The notes beneath the pieces were generated by a model. The model made no database searches. It was not told where the DNA came from and saw only the letters and a program-made list of their open reading frames with translations. From the NCBI RefSeq assembly GCF_001667035.1, contig NZ_LZIR01000057.1, positions 1-42,493 on the forward strand: DNA of 42,493 nt, in the 5' to 3' direction. Below, piece by piece: positions 16,502-24,697 of the stretch. The DNA is from Mycobacterium sp. 852002-51057_SCH5723018 (GTDB taxonomy: Bacteria > Actinomycetota > Actinomycetes > Mycobacteriales > Mycobacteriaceae). The translations under genes were made by a program, and so were the position numbers. The first letter of the stretch is position 1. Every line of letters begins with the position of its first letter.

Positions 16502-17657
16502 TCCGAGGAAGCGGACCGCGGCCATCGTCGGCGTGCACAACACCCGGCAGGCACGCCGACTGGATGGGGAAACCTCGCGGAGCCTGGCGCTCAAGGCGAT
16601 TCGGGGCTCGCTCGACGACGCCGGCCTGAGCCTCGACGACGTGGACGGAATCAGCGCGGGCCCGCTGTCCACCGCGCTGATTTACGACCTGCGCCTCGGC
16701 CCCGCCTGGCAGGGTCTGGCCTTCGGGGTCGGCATGATCACAGAGGCGGCCACCGCGATCGAGCACGGCATGGCCGACGTCGTCGTACTGGTCGCCGCCC
16801 AAGCGGGCGAATACCGCGATCACGAGGCCACGGCGCCGTGGACCCGGCCCGAGAACGAATTCGTGGCGCCATGGGGAATGTTCACCACCGCGGAGTTCGC
16901 GCTCATCGCGCGGCGCCACATGCACGTCTACGGCACGACGCGCGAGCAGCTGTCCATCGTTGCGGCGACCATCCGCAACAACGGCTCGGATAACCCGGAA
17001 GCCGTTTATTACCAACGGGGACCGTTCACACCGGACGACATCACCGCGTCCCGGCCCGTCGCCGACCCGTTTCATCTGCTCGACTGCGCCACCACCTCCG
17101 AGGGAGGGTGCGCGCTGGTAGTGGCCAACCTCGACAAGGTGGACGTCGCTAGCCAACCGATCTATGTGTTGGGCAGCGGTGCGGACTTTCACGGCCCGTC
17201 CTACCAGCACCCACCCGCGTGGGACCTCACCGGTCGCCGCGGCGATCACGTGAACGGTGTGGTCGGCCGCCGCGCCGCCGAGCGGGCGTTCGCCCACGCC
17301 GGGCTGCGAAGAGACGACGTGGACGTGCTCGAGCTCTACGATCCGTTCTCCTTCGAAATCATCCGCCAGCTAGAGGCTTTCGGATTCTGCGGCGACGGCG
17401 AGGGTGGGCCCTTCGTCGCCGACGGTCACATCGCCATCCGCGGCAGCCATCCAATCACCACCGACGGAGGAACGATGTCGTTCAGCCACGCGGGCTCCAA
17501 TCCGCAAATGATGCAACGGGCGGTTCGAGCCGTTCAGCAGTTACGTGGCGAGGCCGGTGATCTGCAGGTGCGCGACCCGCATGTCGCGTTGTGCAGCAAC
17601 GGGGGAGCGGGCGCCCTGTTCACCACGCTGCTGCTCCTTGGAGACCAACCTCGATGA
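16491..17657 (+). CDS. thiolase-fold Ltp-like protein, second copy
   Basis: 388 residues of the thiolase superfamily, lipid-transfer/Ltp branch. RTAAIVGVHNTRQARRLDGE opens the fold, and VLELYDPFSFEIIRQLEAFGFC corresponds to the tyrosine-bearing SIYDCYTI segment of the copy at 8278. The classic Cys nucleophile is absent (GLAFGVGMITEA at that place), whereas a histidine survives in MSFSHAGS. The start is taken at the ATG at 16491 (MKTSPRKR), overlapping the previous gene. The frame opens earlier at 16449, but those codons lie within the small upstream gene. Its stop overlaps the start of the following DUF35 gene (ATGA). I infer a retro-aldolase-type or acyl-transfer role with that partner, on a different intermediate from the first pair. 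Confidence 0.85.
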   Translation: MKTSPRKRTAAIVGVHNTRQARRLDGETSRSLALKAIRGSLDDAGLSLDDVDGISAGPLSTALIYDLRLGPAWQGLAFGVGMITEAATAIEHGMADVVVLVAAQAGEYRDHEATAPWTRPENEFVAPWGMFTTAEFALIARRHMHVYGTTREQLSIVAATIRNNGSDNPEAVYYQRGPFTPDDITASRPVADPFHLLDCATTSEGGCALVVANLDKVDVASQPIYVLGSGADFHGPSYQHPPAWDLTGRRGDHVNGVVGRRAAERAFAHAGLRRDDVDVLELYDPFSFEIIRQLEAFGFCGDGEGGPFVADGHIAIRGSHPITTDGGTMSFSHAGSNPQMMQRAVRAVQQLRGEAGDLQVRDPHVALCSNGGAGALFTTLLLLGDQPR

Positions 17658-18073
17658 GTTCGCACTTGCGCCCCCAGGGGGGCCCCGTGCCCCACGCCGG
17701 CACGCCGCTCAGCCGTCCGTTCTGGCAGGGCTGCCGAACCGACGAATTGCGGTACCAACGCTGTGCGGCCTGCGGCGTCGCCAACTTTCCGCCGACCGAG
17801 CACTGCCGCCAATGTCTTTCGGCCGAATTGCGGTGGATGCGTAGCGGCGGTGTGGGCGAGATCTACAGCTGGACCGTGGTGCACCGACCGGTCACGGCCG
17901 AGTTCGAACCGCCCTATGCGCCGGCGATCGTCACGCTAGACGAGGGCTACCAGATGCTGAGCAACGTCGTCGGGGTGGTCCCGGAGGAGCTGGCGATCGG
18001 CATGCGCGTGAAAGTGCAATTCCACACCGTCGGCGCCGACCTGACCCTGCCCTATTTCACCGCGCAGAAATAG
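17654..18073 (+). CDS. DUF35 OB-fold protein with intact zinc ribbon
   Basis: 139 residues. The N-terminal rubredoxin-like zinc ribbon is complete (Cys37, Cys40, Cys51, Cys54 in RCAACG...EHCRQC), followed by the acyl-CoA-associated OB domain (GEIYSWTVVHRPV, IGMRVKVQF). It is translationally coupled to the thiolase-fold gene through ATGA at 17654, as known aldolase/DUF35 partners are. It should form a heteromeric complex with that protein and present the acyl-CoA. It is followed 6 bp later by the PadR regulator. Confidence 0.88.
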   Translation: MSSHLRPQGGPVPHAGTPLSRPFWQGCRTDELRYQRCAACGVANFPPTEHCRQCLSAELRWMRSGGVGEIYSWTVVHRPVTAEFEPPYAPAIVTLDEGYQMLSNVVGVVPEELAIGMRVKVQFHTVGADLTLPYFTAQK

Positions 18074-18079
18074 CCGACC

Positions 18080-18733
18080 GTGAGCACCACACGTACCAGT
18101 AACGGCCTGCCGATAACCGCCTACCTCGTCCTGGGCGTGCTGGCGGCCAACGACGAACAGCTGACGGCCGGCGAGATCAAAATGCGCGCCGAGCTGTCGG
18201 TCGGCCACTTCTATTGGTCGCCCTCGGTGAGTCACGTGCGGCGCGAACTGAACCGGCTGCTGGCGCGCGGAATGGTCAGCGAAACCGTGGCGCAATCCGG
18301 CAAGCGGGCCATCACCTTGTACGAGACAACGGATTCCGGACTCGACGGGCTGCGGCGCTGGGTCCGGCATTTTCCGGGTCAGGATCGCGTTGTCATCAAA
18401 CATCCCGTCATCCTCAAAACCTGGCTTTCCCGCGGCGAGGATCCGGAGGGCGTGATCGATACGCTCGACCGGCATCTCGAGGCGACGCGGACTCGGCTGG
18501 ACGAGGCGCTGTGGTCGAGGCAGCGTTCCCGCGACCTCGGCATCACCGACGATCCGGACCAGCGTTTCTCGTTCGCCGTCCTCGACTACGCGATCCGCGG
18601 TTTGTATGCGGAGATCTCCAACATCGCACAGCTGCGCGATGAAATCGCCAGCGGCACAAGCAAAGACCCCGTCACGCGGGTGCGACGGGCGAAGGGACAG
18701 ATCCGGCGTCGGGAACCCAGGGACCCGACTTAG
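18080..18733 (+). CDS. PadR family transcriptional regulator
   Basis: 217 residues. The N-terminal winged helix (ITAYLVLGVLAANDEQLTAGEIKMRA, then SPSVSHVRRELNRLLARGMV) matches PadR proteins, and the long C-terminal helical part (LDRHLEATRTRLDEAL) resembles the Vir_act_alpha_C dimerisation domain. GTG start 6 bp after DUF35, so it is the last gene of the amidohydrolase operon and probably feeds back on it. PadR proteins classically sense phenolic acids, which suits an operon with an amidohydrolase, but the ligand here is unknown. Its last 62 bp overlap the convergent FadD gene. Confidence 0.85.
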   Translation: MSTTRTSNGLPITAYLVLGVLAANDEQLTAGEIKMRAELSVGHFYWSPSVSHVRRELNRLLARGMVSETVAQSGKRAITLYETTDSGLDGLRRWVRHFPGQDRVVIKHPVILKTWLSRGEDPEGVIDTLDRHLEATRTRLDEALWSRQRSRDLGITDDPDQRFSFAVLDYAIRGLYAEISNIAQLRDEIASGTSKDPVTRVRRAKGQIRRREPRDPT

Positions 18734-20315
18734 CCGCCACTACCCGGTACGCCGTGCCGCGTTCCTGGCGCTCCCACAGGATCTCGCCCTCGCCGGCGGC
18801 CGCACCCTCGGCGATCAGCTGGCGCTTGAGCACCTTATGGGTGGCGGTGCTGGGAAGGTCGGCGGCGATGCGGACGTATCGCGGACGGCCCTTGGGTGAC
18901 AGGTCGGGCTGCACCTCCAGGAACGCTTCGAATTCATCGGGTTCGAGGGTGCCGCCCTCGTGGAGCACGATCGCGGCCATCACCTGGTCGCCGACGCGCT
19001 CGTCGGGGACGGCGTAGACGGCGACACGGTTGATCGCGCTGTGCCGCAAGAGGATCCGTTCGATCGGCGCCGCTGCCAGATTTTCGCCGTCCACCCGCAT
19101 CCAGTCGGCGGTGCGGCCGGCCAGGTAAATCCAGCCTTCGGCGTCCCGGTAGGCAAGGTCGCCGGACCAGTACATGCCGTGGCGCATGCGTTCGGCGTTC
19201 GCCTCGGGATCGTTGTAGTAGCCGGTGAAGAACCCCGATCCGGCCGTGTTGACCAACTCCCCCACGGCCTCGTCGGCGTTGAGCAGCGCCCCGTTGGCGT
19301 CGAAGCGCGCGACCGCGCACTCGGTGACGGACTCGCTGTCGTACACCGCTACGCCTTCGACGCCCCGGCCGATCGAGCCTTTCGGCGTTCCAGGTTCGCG
19401 GATCACGATGACGGCGTTCTCCGTCGAGCCGAACCCGTCCTCGACATGAACGCCAAAACGGCGGGCGAACTCCTCAATGTCTTTGTCATTGGCCTCATTA
19501 CCGAAGGCCACCCGCAGCGGGTTGTCGGCGTCATCGTCCCGTTCGGGGGTGGCGAGTACGTAGGCCAGGGGCTTGCCAACGTAGTTCATGTAGGTGGCGC
19601 CGTAGCGGCGGATGTCGGCGAGGAAATTGCTCGCCGAGAACTTCGCCGGCACGACGGCTGCGCCGGAGGCCACCCCCGGCGCCCATCCCGCGACGACCGC
19701 GTTGGAGTGAAAAAGCGGCATGGATACGTAGCAGACGTCCCGCTCGGTCAGGCTGAATCGCCCGACCAGGCTGACCCCCGCGATGGTGGCCATCAGGTGG
19801 GATACCTGCACCGCCTTGGGATTCCCGCTGGTCCCGGAGGTGAAGATCATCATGAACGCGTCCATCGCGGTGACGTCCCGATAGGGGACGAGTTCGCCGG
19901 CACCGGCGATGAACGTGGACCATTCCTCCGTGGATGTATCGAGGATCCGCGTTTCCCCGAGGTCCAAACGGTCCAGCAGCGGCCGATGTTCGGCGTCGGT
20001 CACGACGACCTGGCAGTCCGCCCGCCGGATGTCGGCGGCCAGCGCCGCGCCCCGCCGCGTGGTGTTCAGGCCGCACAGCACGTAGCCGCCGAGCCCGGCC
20101 GCCGCCATCTGGGCCAGCATCTCGGGGGCGTTGCCGAGCAGAGCGCCGATGTGCATCGGCCGGTGGGGGTCGGCGGCCGCGATCAGAGCGGCGGCCCGCG
20201 CCGTCGACTCCGTCAGGTACTGGCGCCAAGTCCATTGCAGGTTCTCGTGTTTCACGGCGACCGCCGGGTCGGACAAGCGCTTTCGCAGCAGCGCCTGGAT
20301 CGTGTCGTCGGTCAT
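18672..20315 (-). CDS. acyl-CoA synthetase (FadD17-like)
   Basis: 547 residues of the ANL adenylating superfamily. The phosphate loop is MIFTSGTSGNPKAVQ (about 157-170). The aromatic/Thr-Glu motif is DGFGSTENAV, the hinge/Asp region is YWSGDLAYRDAEGWIYLAGR, and the C-terminal catalytic lysine is in STATHKVLKRQL. Family enzymes make acyl-AMP from an acid and ATP, then the CoA thioester. By overall pattern it resembles mycobacterial FadD17, linked to short steroid side-chain acids, but the assignment is from memory. The ATG at 20315 overlaps the stop of the upstream SDR (ATGA). It probably supplies the CoA ester entering the pathway. Confidence 0.88.
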   Translation of the reverse strand: MTDDTIQALLRKRLSDPAVAVKHENLQWTWRQYLTESTARAAALIAAADPHRPMHIGALLGNAPEMLAQMAAAGLGGYVLCGLNTTRRGAALAADIRRADCQVVVTDAEHRPLLDRLDLGETRILDTSTEEWSTFIAGAGELVPYRDVTAMDAFMMIFTSGTSGNPKAVQVSHLMATIAGVSLVGRFSLTERDVCYVSMPLFHSNAVVAGWAPGVASGAAVVPAKFSASNFLADIRRYGATYMNYVGKPLAYVLATPERDDDADNPLRVAFGNEANDKDIEEFARRFGVHVEDGFGSTENAVIVIREPGTPKGSIGRGVEGVAVYDSESVTECAVARFDANGALLNADEAVGELVNTAGSGFFTGYYNDPEANAERMRHGMYWSGDLAYRDAEGWIYLAGRTADWMRVDGENLAAAPIERILLRHSAINRVAVYAVPDERVGDQVMAAIVLHEGGTLEPDEFEAFLEVQPDLSPKGRPRYVRIAADLPSTATHKVLKRQLIAEGAAAGEGEILWERQERGTAYRVVAAKSGPWVPDAGSVPSPVAPA

Positions 20316-21082
20316 CCACCGACCATCATCAGACCGCCGTCGACGGCCAGCAGCTGGCCGGTGATAAAGGCAGAACCGGGGCCGGCCAGGAAGACCAACA
20401 TGGGCCCGACGTCCCGCGCGGGATCGCCCAGTGTCCCGCCGAGCGGAATCATCATCTTCATCTGCTGGTCGATGAGGGCGCCGGCCTCCGGACCGAGGAA
20501 CTCCCGCAATCGCTCGGCGCCGGCCGTCTGCACCGCAGGCGCCAGGGCGTTGACGGTGACGTTGTCGGCGCCCCAGGCCTTGGCGGCGGATCGGGTCCAG
20601 GCCTGCACCGCGCCCTTGGTTGCGGCGTAGACGGCCGAGATCGGGCTGCCCATAACGGCTTCGGAGGATCCGAAGTTGATGATCCTGCCGCCCTTGGGAT
20701 CTTGGTCTTTCATCACCGCGTACGCGGCCTGATTGGTCAGGATGGTCGCCTTGATGTTGGTGTCCAGCAGGAACGAGATCTCGTCGACGCCGATGTAGCC
20801 GGGAATCCCGGCCTGCCACAGCCCCGCGGCGTTGACCAGGACGTCGAGTCCGCCTAAGTGCTCAACCGCTTGCCGCACCATCGCCGAAACGGCGTCGGCG
20901 TCGCGCACATCGCACTGCATCCAAGCGGCCGACAGCTCGTCCGGCGGCGAAGTCTGGTGATAGGTGGCGGCGACGTCCGCGCCCGCGGCGGTGAGGGCCC
21001 CGACGGCGGCGGCGCCGATCCCGCTGGCCCCGCCGGTAACCAGGATCCGTCGGCCTCGCAGTGGTGGTGTCACGTCCGGCAT
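20312..21082 (-). CDS. short-chain dehydrogenase/reductase
   Basis: 256 residues, classical SDR. The cofactor motif is TGGASGIG, followed by Asp in CDVRDADAV, the NAAG motif, Ser in NFGSSEA and the catalytic YAATK. The end (FITGQLLAVDGG) is typical of FabG-like enzymes. It is first in a coupled pair with FadD, divergent from another SDR at 21221. Oxidation of a hydroxyacyl-CoA or a ring hydroxyl to a ketone before carbon-carbon cleavage is the likely role (inference). Confidence 0.9.
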   Translation of the reverse strand: MPDVTPPLRGRRILVTGGASGIGAAAVGALTAAGADVAATYHQTSPPDELSAAWMQCDVRDADAVSAMVRQAVEHLGGLDVLVNAAGLWQAGIPGYIGVDEISFLLDTNIKATILTNQAAYAVMKDQDPKGGRIINFGSSEAVMGSPISAVYAATKGAVQAWTRSAAKAWGADNVTVNALAPAVQTAGAERLREFLGPEAGALIDQQMKMMIPLGGTLGDPARDVGPMLVFLAGPGSAFITGQLLAVDGGLMMVGG

Positions 21083-21142
21083 GGCGGCAACCCTATCGGT
21101 TGTGTCGTTAAGTGTGGGAAATACGGCTGATCGGCCGGAACC

Positions 21143-21158
21143 ACCCGGATGTCCGGGT
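21143..21158. promoter_or_regulatory. perfect 16-bp inverted repeat between divergent SDR genes
   Basis: ACCCGGA, two bases, TCCGGGT. It lies in the 138-bp region between SDR starts at 21082 and 21221 and could be an operator for either direction. No adjacent regulator gene identifies the protein. Confidence 0.45.
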
Positions 21159-21220
21159 TGTTGAATGTCGCGACGGAGGATCCGCCTACCAACGTCATCA
21201 CCATTACGGAAGGAACGCTG

Positions 21221-21931
21221 ATGGCATCACGACGAGTGTTGATCACCGGTGCATCGAAGGGGATTGGGCGAGCGGTCGCCGACCGGCTTGCCGGCGACGG
21301 CTACGAGCCGATAGGCATTGCCCGAACAGTACCGCCGGATTTCCCCGGCCCGTTCTACCAGCTCGACCTAGCTGATCGCGCCGCCACCGCAGCGACGCTG
21401 GCGAGCATCATCGAGGCCGGTCGAGTCGACGCGGTGGTAAACAACGCCGGTTTCGCCCGCTTCGGGTTCATCGGGTCCATCGACGAGAATGACCTGTTCA
21501 GCACCTATGACCTCAACGTGCGCACCGCGGTTCAGGTCGTGCAGGCCGCACTGCCGGGCATGCGCGCCGCGGGCTGGGGCCGCATCGTCAACGTCACGAG
21601 CCTGACCACGTTGGGCACGCCCGAGCGCACGCCGTACGCCGCGGCGAAGGCCGCACTGGAGGCGTGCACCCGGATCTGGGCCAAGGAACTGGCCTCGACC
21701 GGAATCACCGTCAACGCGGTGGCCCCGGGTCCCACCGAGACCGAAATGTACCGCGACCGCAGCCCGGCGGGCTCCGAACGGGAAGCCCGGCTTCTGGCCA
21801 GCATTCCGCTCCATCGGGTCGCCACGCCGGCCGAGATTGCCCACGCCGTCTGCTTTCTACTCGACGAGCGCGCCGGATACATCACCGGTCAGATAGTGCG
21901 TGTCGACGGCGGCGGCAGCGTTCCCGCCTGA
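21221..21931 (+). CDS. SDR family oxidoreductase (FabG-like)
   Basis: 236 residues. Cofactor loop GASKGIG at about 9-15, NNAG motif, Ser in VNVTSLTT, the YAAAK catalytic pair, and the terminal YITGQIVRVDGGGS. The ATG at 21221 follows a GGAAGGAA ribosome site; an in-frame ATG at 21149 exists but has no such site. NAD(P)-dependent oxidation or reduction of a hydroxyl/keto group is expected. It stands alone, divergent from the SDR/FadD operon and perhaps co-regulated through the palindrome between them. Confidence 0.9.
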   Translation: MASRRVLITGASKGIGRAVADRLAGDGYEPIGIARTVPPDFPGPFYQLDLADRAATAATLASIIEAGRVDAVVNNAGFARFGFIGSIDENDLFSTYDLNVRTAVQVVQAALPGMRAAGWGRIVNVTSLTTLGTPERTPYAAAKAALEACTRIWAKELASTGITVNAVAPGPTETEMYRDRSPAGSEREARLLASIPLHRVATPAEIAHAVCFLLDERAGYITGQIVRVDGGGSVPA

Positions 21932-21953
21932 GCACGGTAGCGGTCGTTTTGAC

Positions 21954-22025
21954 CGTCACCGGCAGCCACGCCGTGAAAGAGGCTGTCCACCAAGGCATCG
22001 ACGAATTCCTCCGTCAGCGGTTGAC
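21954..22025 (-). pseudogene. possible C-terminal remnant of a TetR regulator
   Basis: On the minus strand, codons for PLTEEFVDALVDSLFHGVAA read like the last helix of a TetR-family protein, but no start or DNA-binding domain is present and the frame breaks upstream. It lies in the 130-bp gap between two convergent genes. Low confidence: short helical strings arise by chance in this base composition. Confidence 0.25.
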
Positions 22026-22061
22026 CTGGCCGGCGGGTCCCCCTCTTACGGCCTTTCTGCC

Positions 22062-22892
22062 CTAAGCTGGCACCGCGATCGTGGACAGCAGGTCGGCAAG
22101 GCGGTCCGGCTGGTCCAGCATGGAGAACGTCCGCGCACCCTCGATCACCTCGAGGCGTGCGTTCGGGATGGTGGCGGCCAGTCGTTCGCCGTCCGCGAGG
22201 TCGAAGAAGACGTCGTCGGCCGACCAGGCGATGAGGGTGGGCTTGCGGAACTCGGGCAGCCGGGCGGCGACGCCCGTGGTGACCTCGGTGCGCATCGAGA
22301 GGGTGAATTGGCGCAGGTCTTCGGCGACCGCCGGATCGGACAGACCCGCGCGCACCCAGGCCTCGGTGAGGTCATCGATGTTGCGGTGGGCCAGGCCGTC
22401 GAAGGCGCGCTTGCGTGCCGCCGGCACGCGCATCGCCTGGGCCACGGCCTTAAACGTCGTCTTGGACTTGGCCGCCAGAATCACCGGCTTGAGGATCGGC
22501 GGCGGAAAGTGTTCGAACGCATCGCAACTCGTGAGCACCAGCGCACCGAGCCGCTCAGGATGGTGCACCGCGACGAGTTGTGTGACGACACCGCCGGTGT
22601 CGTTACCGACCAGCACCACGTCCTCGAGATCGAGGGCGGCAAGCACCTCGGCGACGATGCCGGCCACGCCGTTGATGGTGCGGTCCGCTCGCGGGCGCAA
22701 GGCTTGCGTGTGCGCGCCCAGCGGCCAGGTCGGGGCGATGCAGCGGAGGCCGAGATCGGCGAGGCGTACGCCGACTTGGCGCCACAGTTGGCCGCCCATC
22801 ATGTATCCGTGCACGAAGACGACGGGCCTGCCGTCCTCGGGTCCGGTTGCTTCGTAATGGATAGTTCCGGCACTAATGTCGATCGTCGACAT
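22062..22892 (-). CDS. alpha/beta hydrolase with Asp nucleophile and missing His
   Basis: 276 residues from the ATG at 22892 (MSTIDISAG). HG oxyanion region in VVFVHGYMMGG. The nucleophile elbow is VGNDTGGVV, with Asp98 in place of Ser as in dehalogenase or epoxide-hydrolase branches. The acid region is WSADDVFFDL (Asp226/227). The C-terminal position where the catalytic His is expected reads EGARTFSMLDQPD, with Thr255, so the triad looks incomplete. It may be a binding protein, a cofactor-free enzyme of another chemistry, or use a His elsewhere. It is divergent from a TetR with a strong palindrome between, so probably repressed by it. Confidence 0.85.
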   Translation of the reverse strand: MSTIDISAGTIHYEATGPEDGRPVVFVHGYMMGGQLWRQVGVRLADLGLRCIAPTWPLGAHTQALRPRADRTINGVAGIVAEVLAALDLEDVVLVGNDTGGVVTQLVAVHHPERLGALVLTSCDAFEHFPPPILKPVILAAKSKTTFKAVAQAMRVPAARKRAFDGLAHRNIDDLTEAWVRAGLSDPAVAEDLRQFTLSMRTEVTTGVAARLPEFRKPTLIAWSADDVFFDLADGERLAATIPNARLEVIEGARTFSMLDQPDRLADLLSTIAVPA

Positions 22893-22916
22893 AGCTAGCT
22901 CCCACCTTCGAGATAT

Positions 22917-22945
22917 ACTTACAAACAGGCTGTCTGTTCGTAAGT
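22917..22945. promoter_or_regulatory. TetR operator: near-perfect 12-bp arms
   Basis: ACTTACAAACAG (22917-22928), 5 bp, CTGTTCGTAAGT (22934-22945); 11 of 12 positions pair. It lies between the divergent hydrolase and TetR starts, where an AcrR/QacR-like repressor site is expected. Confidence 0.75.
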
Positions 22946-22959
22946 TACCAACAGGATGT

Positions 22960-23565
22960 ATGGAAATCAAGAGACGGACTCAGGAGGAGCGCTCCGCGGC
23001 GACCCGCGACGCGCTGATCTCGGCTGCCCGCAAGCTGTGGGGCCTACGCGGTTATGCGGATGTCGGGACGCCGGAGATCGCGACGGCGGCCGGCGTCACG
23101 CGGGGCGCGATGTACCACCAATTCGCCGACAAGGCAGCGCTTTTCGGCGAGGTCGTTGAGGCCGTGGAGCAGGATGTGATGGCGCGGATGGCCACGCTGG
23201 TAGCCGAGTCGGGGGCGACGACGCCGGCGGACGCGATCAGGGCCGCGGTCGACGCGTGGCTCCAGGTGTCCGGCGATCCGGAGGTGCGTCAGCTGATCCT
23301 GCTGGATGCGCCCAGCGTGCTGGGGTGGGCCGCCTTTCGTGATGTCGCCCAGCGCTACAGCCTGGGCATGACCGAGCAGCTGCTCACCGAGGCGATCCGG
23401 GCGGGACAGTTGGTGCAGCAACCGGTGCGAGCGTTGGCCCACGTGCTGATCGGCGCGCTCGACGAGGCGGCCATGGCCATCGCCACCGCCGACGATCCCA
23501 AACGCGCTCGCCGGGAGACCCGGGAGGTGTTGCACCGGCTCATCGACGCGATGCTGGACGAATAG
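22960..23565 (+). CDS. TetR family transcriptional regulator
   Basis: 201 residues. DNA-binding domain RDALISAARKLWGLRGY then TPEIATAAGVTRGAMYHQFADK. The C-terminal ligand domain has RQLILLDAPSVLGWAAFRDV, common in mycobacterial regulators of efflux or hydrolase genes. The ATG at 22960 is chosen because the palindromic operator lies just upstream; an earlier in-frame start would translate the operator. It probably represses itself and the divergent hydrolase. Confidence 0.92.
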   Translation: MEIKRRTQEERSAATRDALISAARKLWGLRGYADVGTPEIATAAGVTRGAMYHQFADKAALFGEVVEAVEQDVMARMATLVAESGATTPADAIRAAVDAWLQVSGDPEVRQLILLDAPSVLGWAAFRDVAQRYSLGMTEQLLTEAIRAGQLVQQPVRALAHVLIGALDEAAMAIATADDPKRARRETREVLHRLIDAMLDE

Positions 23566-23727
23566 CCGTCGCTCCAGCAAGCGCTCCACCGGACGTCCAC
23601 CTCGTTCTGACCAGTCCGACTGGTGTCGCACATGCGTGTCAAAAGTAAATCCGCCGAGGGTCGAGTGGTCGGGCAAAAAACACGAGAATCGCGCAACGAT
23701 TCGACGCTCGAGGCGGGACGGGGCGTC
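23566..23727. terminator. convergent spacer with candidate hairpin
   Basis: 162 bp between the convergent TetR and esterase genes. ACCAGT-CCG-ACTGGT at 23610-23624 is a perfect 6-bp inverted repeat that could end transcription or bind a protein. No gene is seen. Confidence 0.3.
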
Positions 23728-24669
23728 TCAGCGGTGGCTCTGGGTGAAGAATTGCCAGATCGTGTCGGTGGCGTCGAGCGCCGTCGAGGGAGCCGGGATC
23801 CCCGCGAGCTCCGTCAGGGGACTCGGCTCCCCGCCCGGCCACTGATGGCCCGCGCCGGCCACAGAGATCAATTCCACGGTGCGCCCGTCGGCGCAGCCGG
23901 CCGTTTGGGTGGTCACGCTGCCGACGGTCCCCGACGTGGGCGGTCCGCACGCGTCGATCGATCGCCACGAGGCATTGACAGACTCCACCGAGGGACCGTC
24001 CACCCGGGGATTCCCGTTGATCGCGAAGGCTTTACCGGGTCCGCCCTGGTAGGGGACCCGGTCGTCGGCGGTGCCGTGGATTTGCAGCACGGAAGTCGGC
24101 CGGGCCTGGGAGCAGTCGGTCAGCAGCGTGCCGGCCACCGGCGCGATCGCGGCGAAGCTGTCGGTCTGGCAGCCCAGCCGAAGCGCCATCATGGCCCCGT
24201 TCGACATGCCGGTGGCGTAGACCCGTGCGCGATCGATGGGGATCTCCTGCTCGACGGCTCCGACCATGGCGGTGATGAACCCGACGTCGTCGACGTTGTC
24301 GCGCTGCGGTTGGCCGCAGCACGTGCCGGCGTTCCAGGCGCGGTTGAGGCCGTCGGGGTAGGCGACTAGGAAATGCCCGTTGTCCGCCTCGCTGTCCCAG
24401 TGGTAGGCACGCTCGGCCTGTGCACCGTTGCCGAAGCCGCCGTGCATCATGACCACGAGTGGCACCGCATCGGTAAGCCCCTGCGGCCGGTACAGGTGAA
24501 AGGTCCTGCCGACCCCACCCACCTGGATGGTCTGGGTGGATTGGCCGTCCGGAATCGATTGCGCGCCGGGCGTTCCCGATGCATGCCCGCCGCCGAGGCA
24601 CCCGCCGAGCGCGACAACCAGAATCGGAACGAGGCAAACGCCCAGTGCGCGAGCGCATCGATTTCGCAT
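23728..24669 (-). CDS. secreted lipoprotein esterase, PHB-depolymerase/feruloyl-esterase family (LpqC/LpqP-like)
   Basis: 313 residues from the ATG at 24669 (MRNRCARALGV). A basic start, hydrophobic core and VALGGC lipobox indicate an exported lipoprotein. The hydrolase domain has VVMMHGGFGN, the nucleophile motif TGMSNGAM, the acid region HGTADDRVPYQG and the terminal histidine in GAGHQWPGG, all typical of the LpqC/PHB-depolymerase group. Paired cysteines (TCCGQ and others) fit an extracytoplasmic location. It is divergent from a MarR gene with a perfect palindrome in the 69-bp gap. Confidence 0.9.
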   Translation of the reverse strand: MRNRCARALGVCLVPILVVALGGCLGGGHASGTPGAQSIPDGQSTQTIQVGGVGRTFHLYRPQGLTDAVPLVVMMHGGFGNGAQAERAYHWDSEADNGHFLVAYPDGLNRAWNAGTCCGQPQRDNVDDVGFITAMVGAVEQEIPIDRARVYATGMSNGAMMALRLGCQTDSFAAIAPVAGTLLTDCSQARPTSVLQIHGTADDRVPYQGGPGKAFAINGNPRVDGPSVESVNASWRSIDACGPPTSGTVGSVTTQTAGCADGRTVELISVAGAGHQWPGGEPSPLTELAGIPAPSTALDATDTIWQFFTQSHR

Positions 24670-24697
24670 CAACCCATCGTGGCAGCCCGCACCGACT

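Noticed and set aside
18960..20630. 556-codon plus-strand open frame
   Set aside because: Antisense shadow of the FadD and SDR genes, low-complexity composition, no ribosome site.
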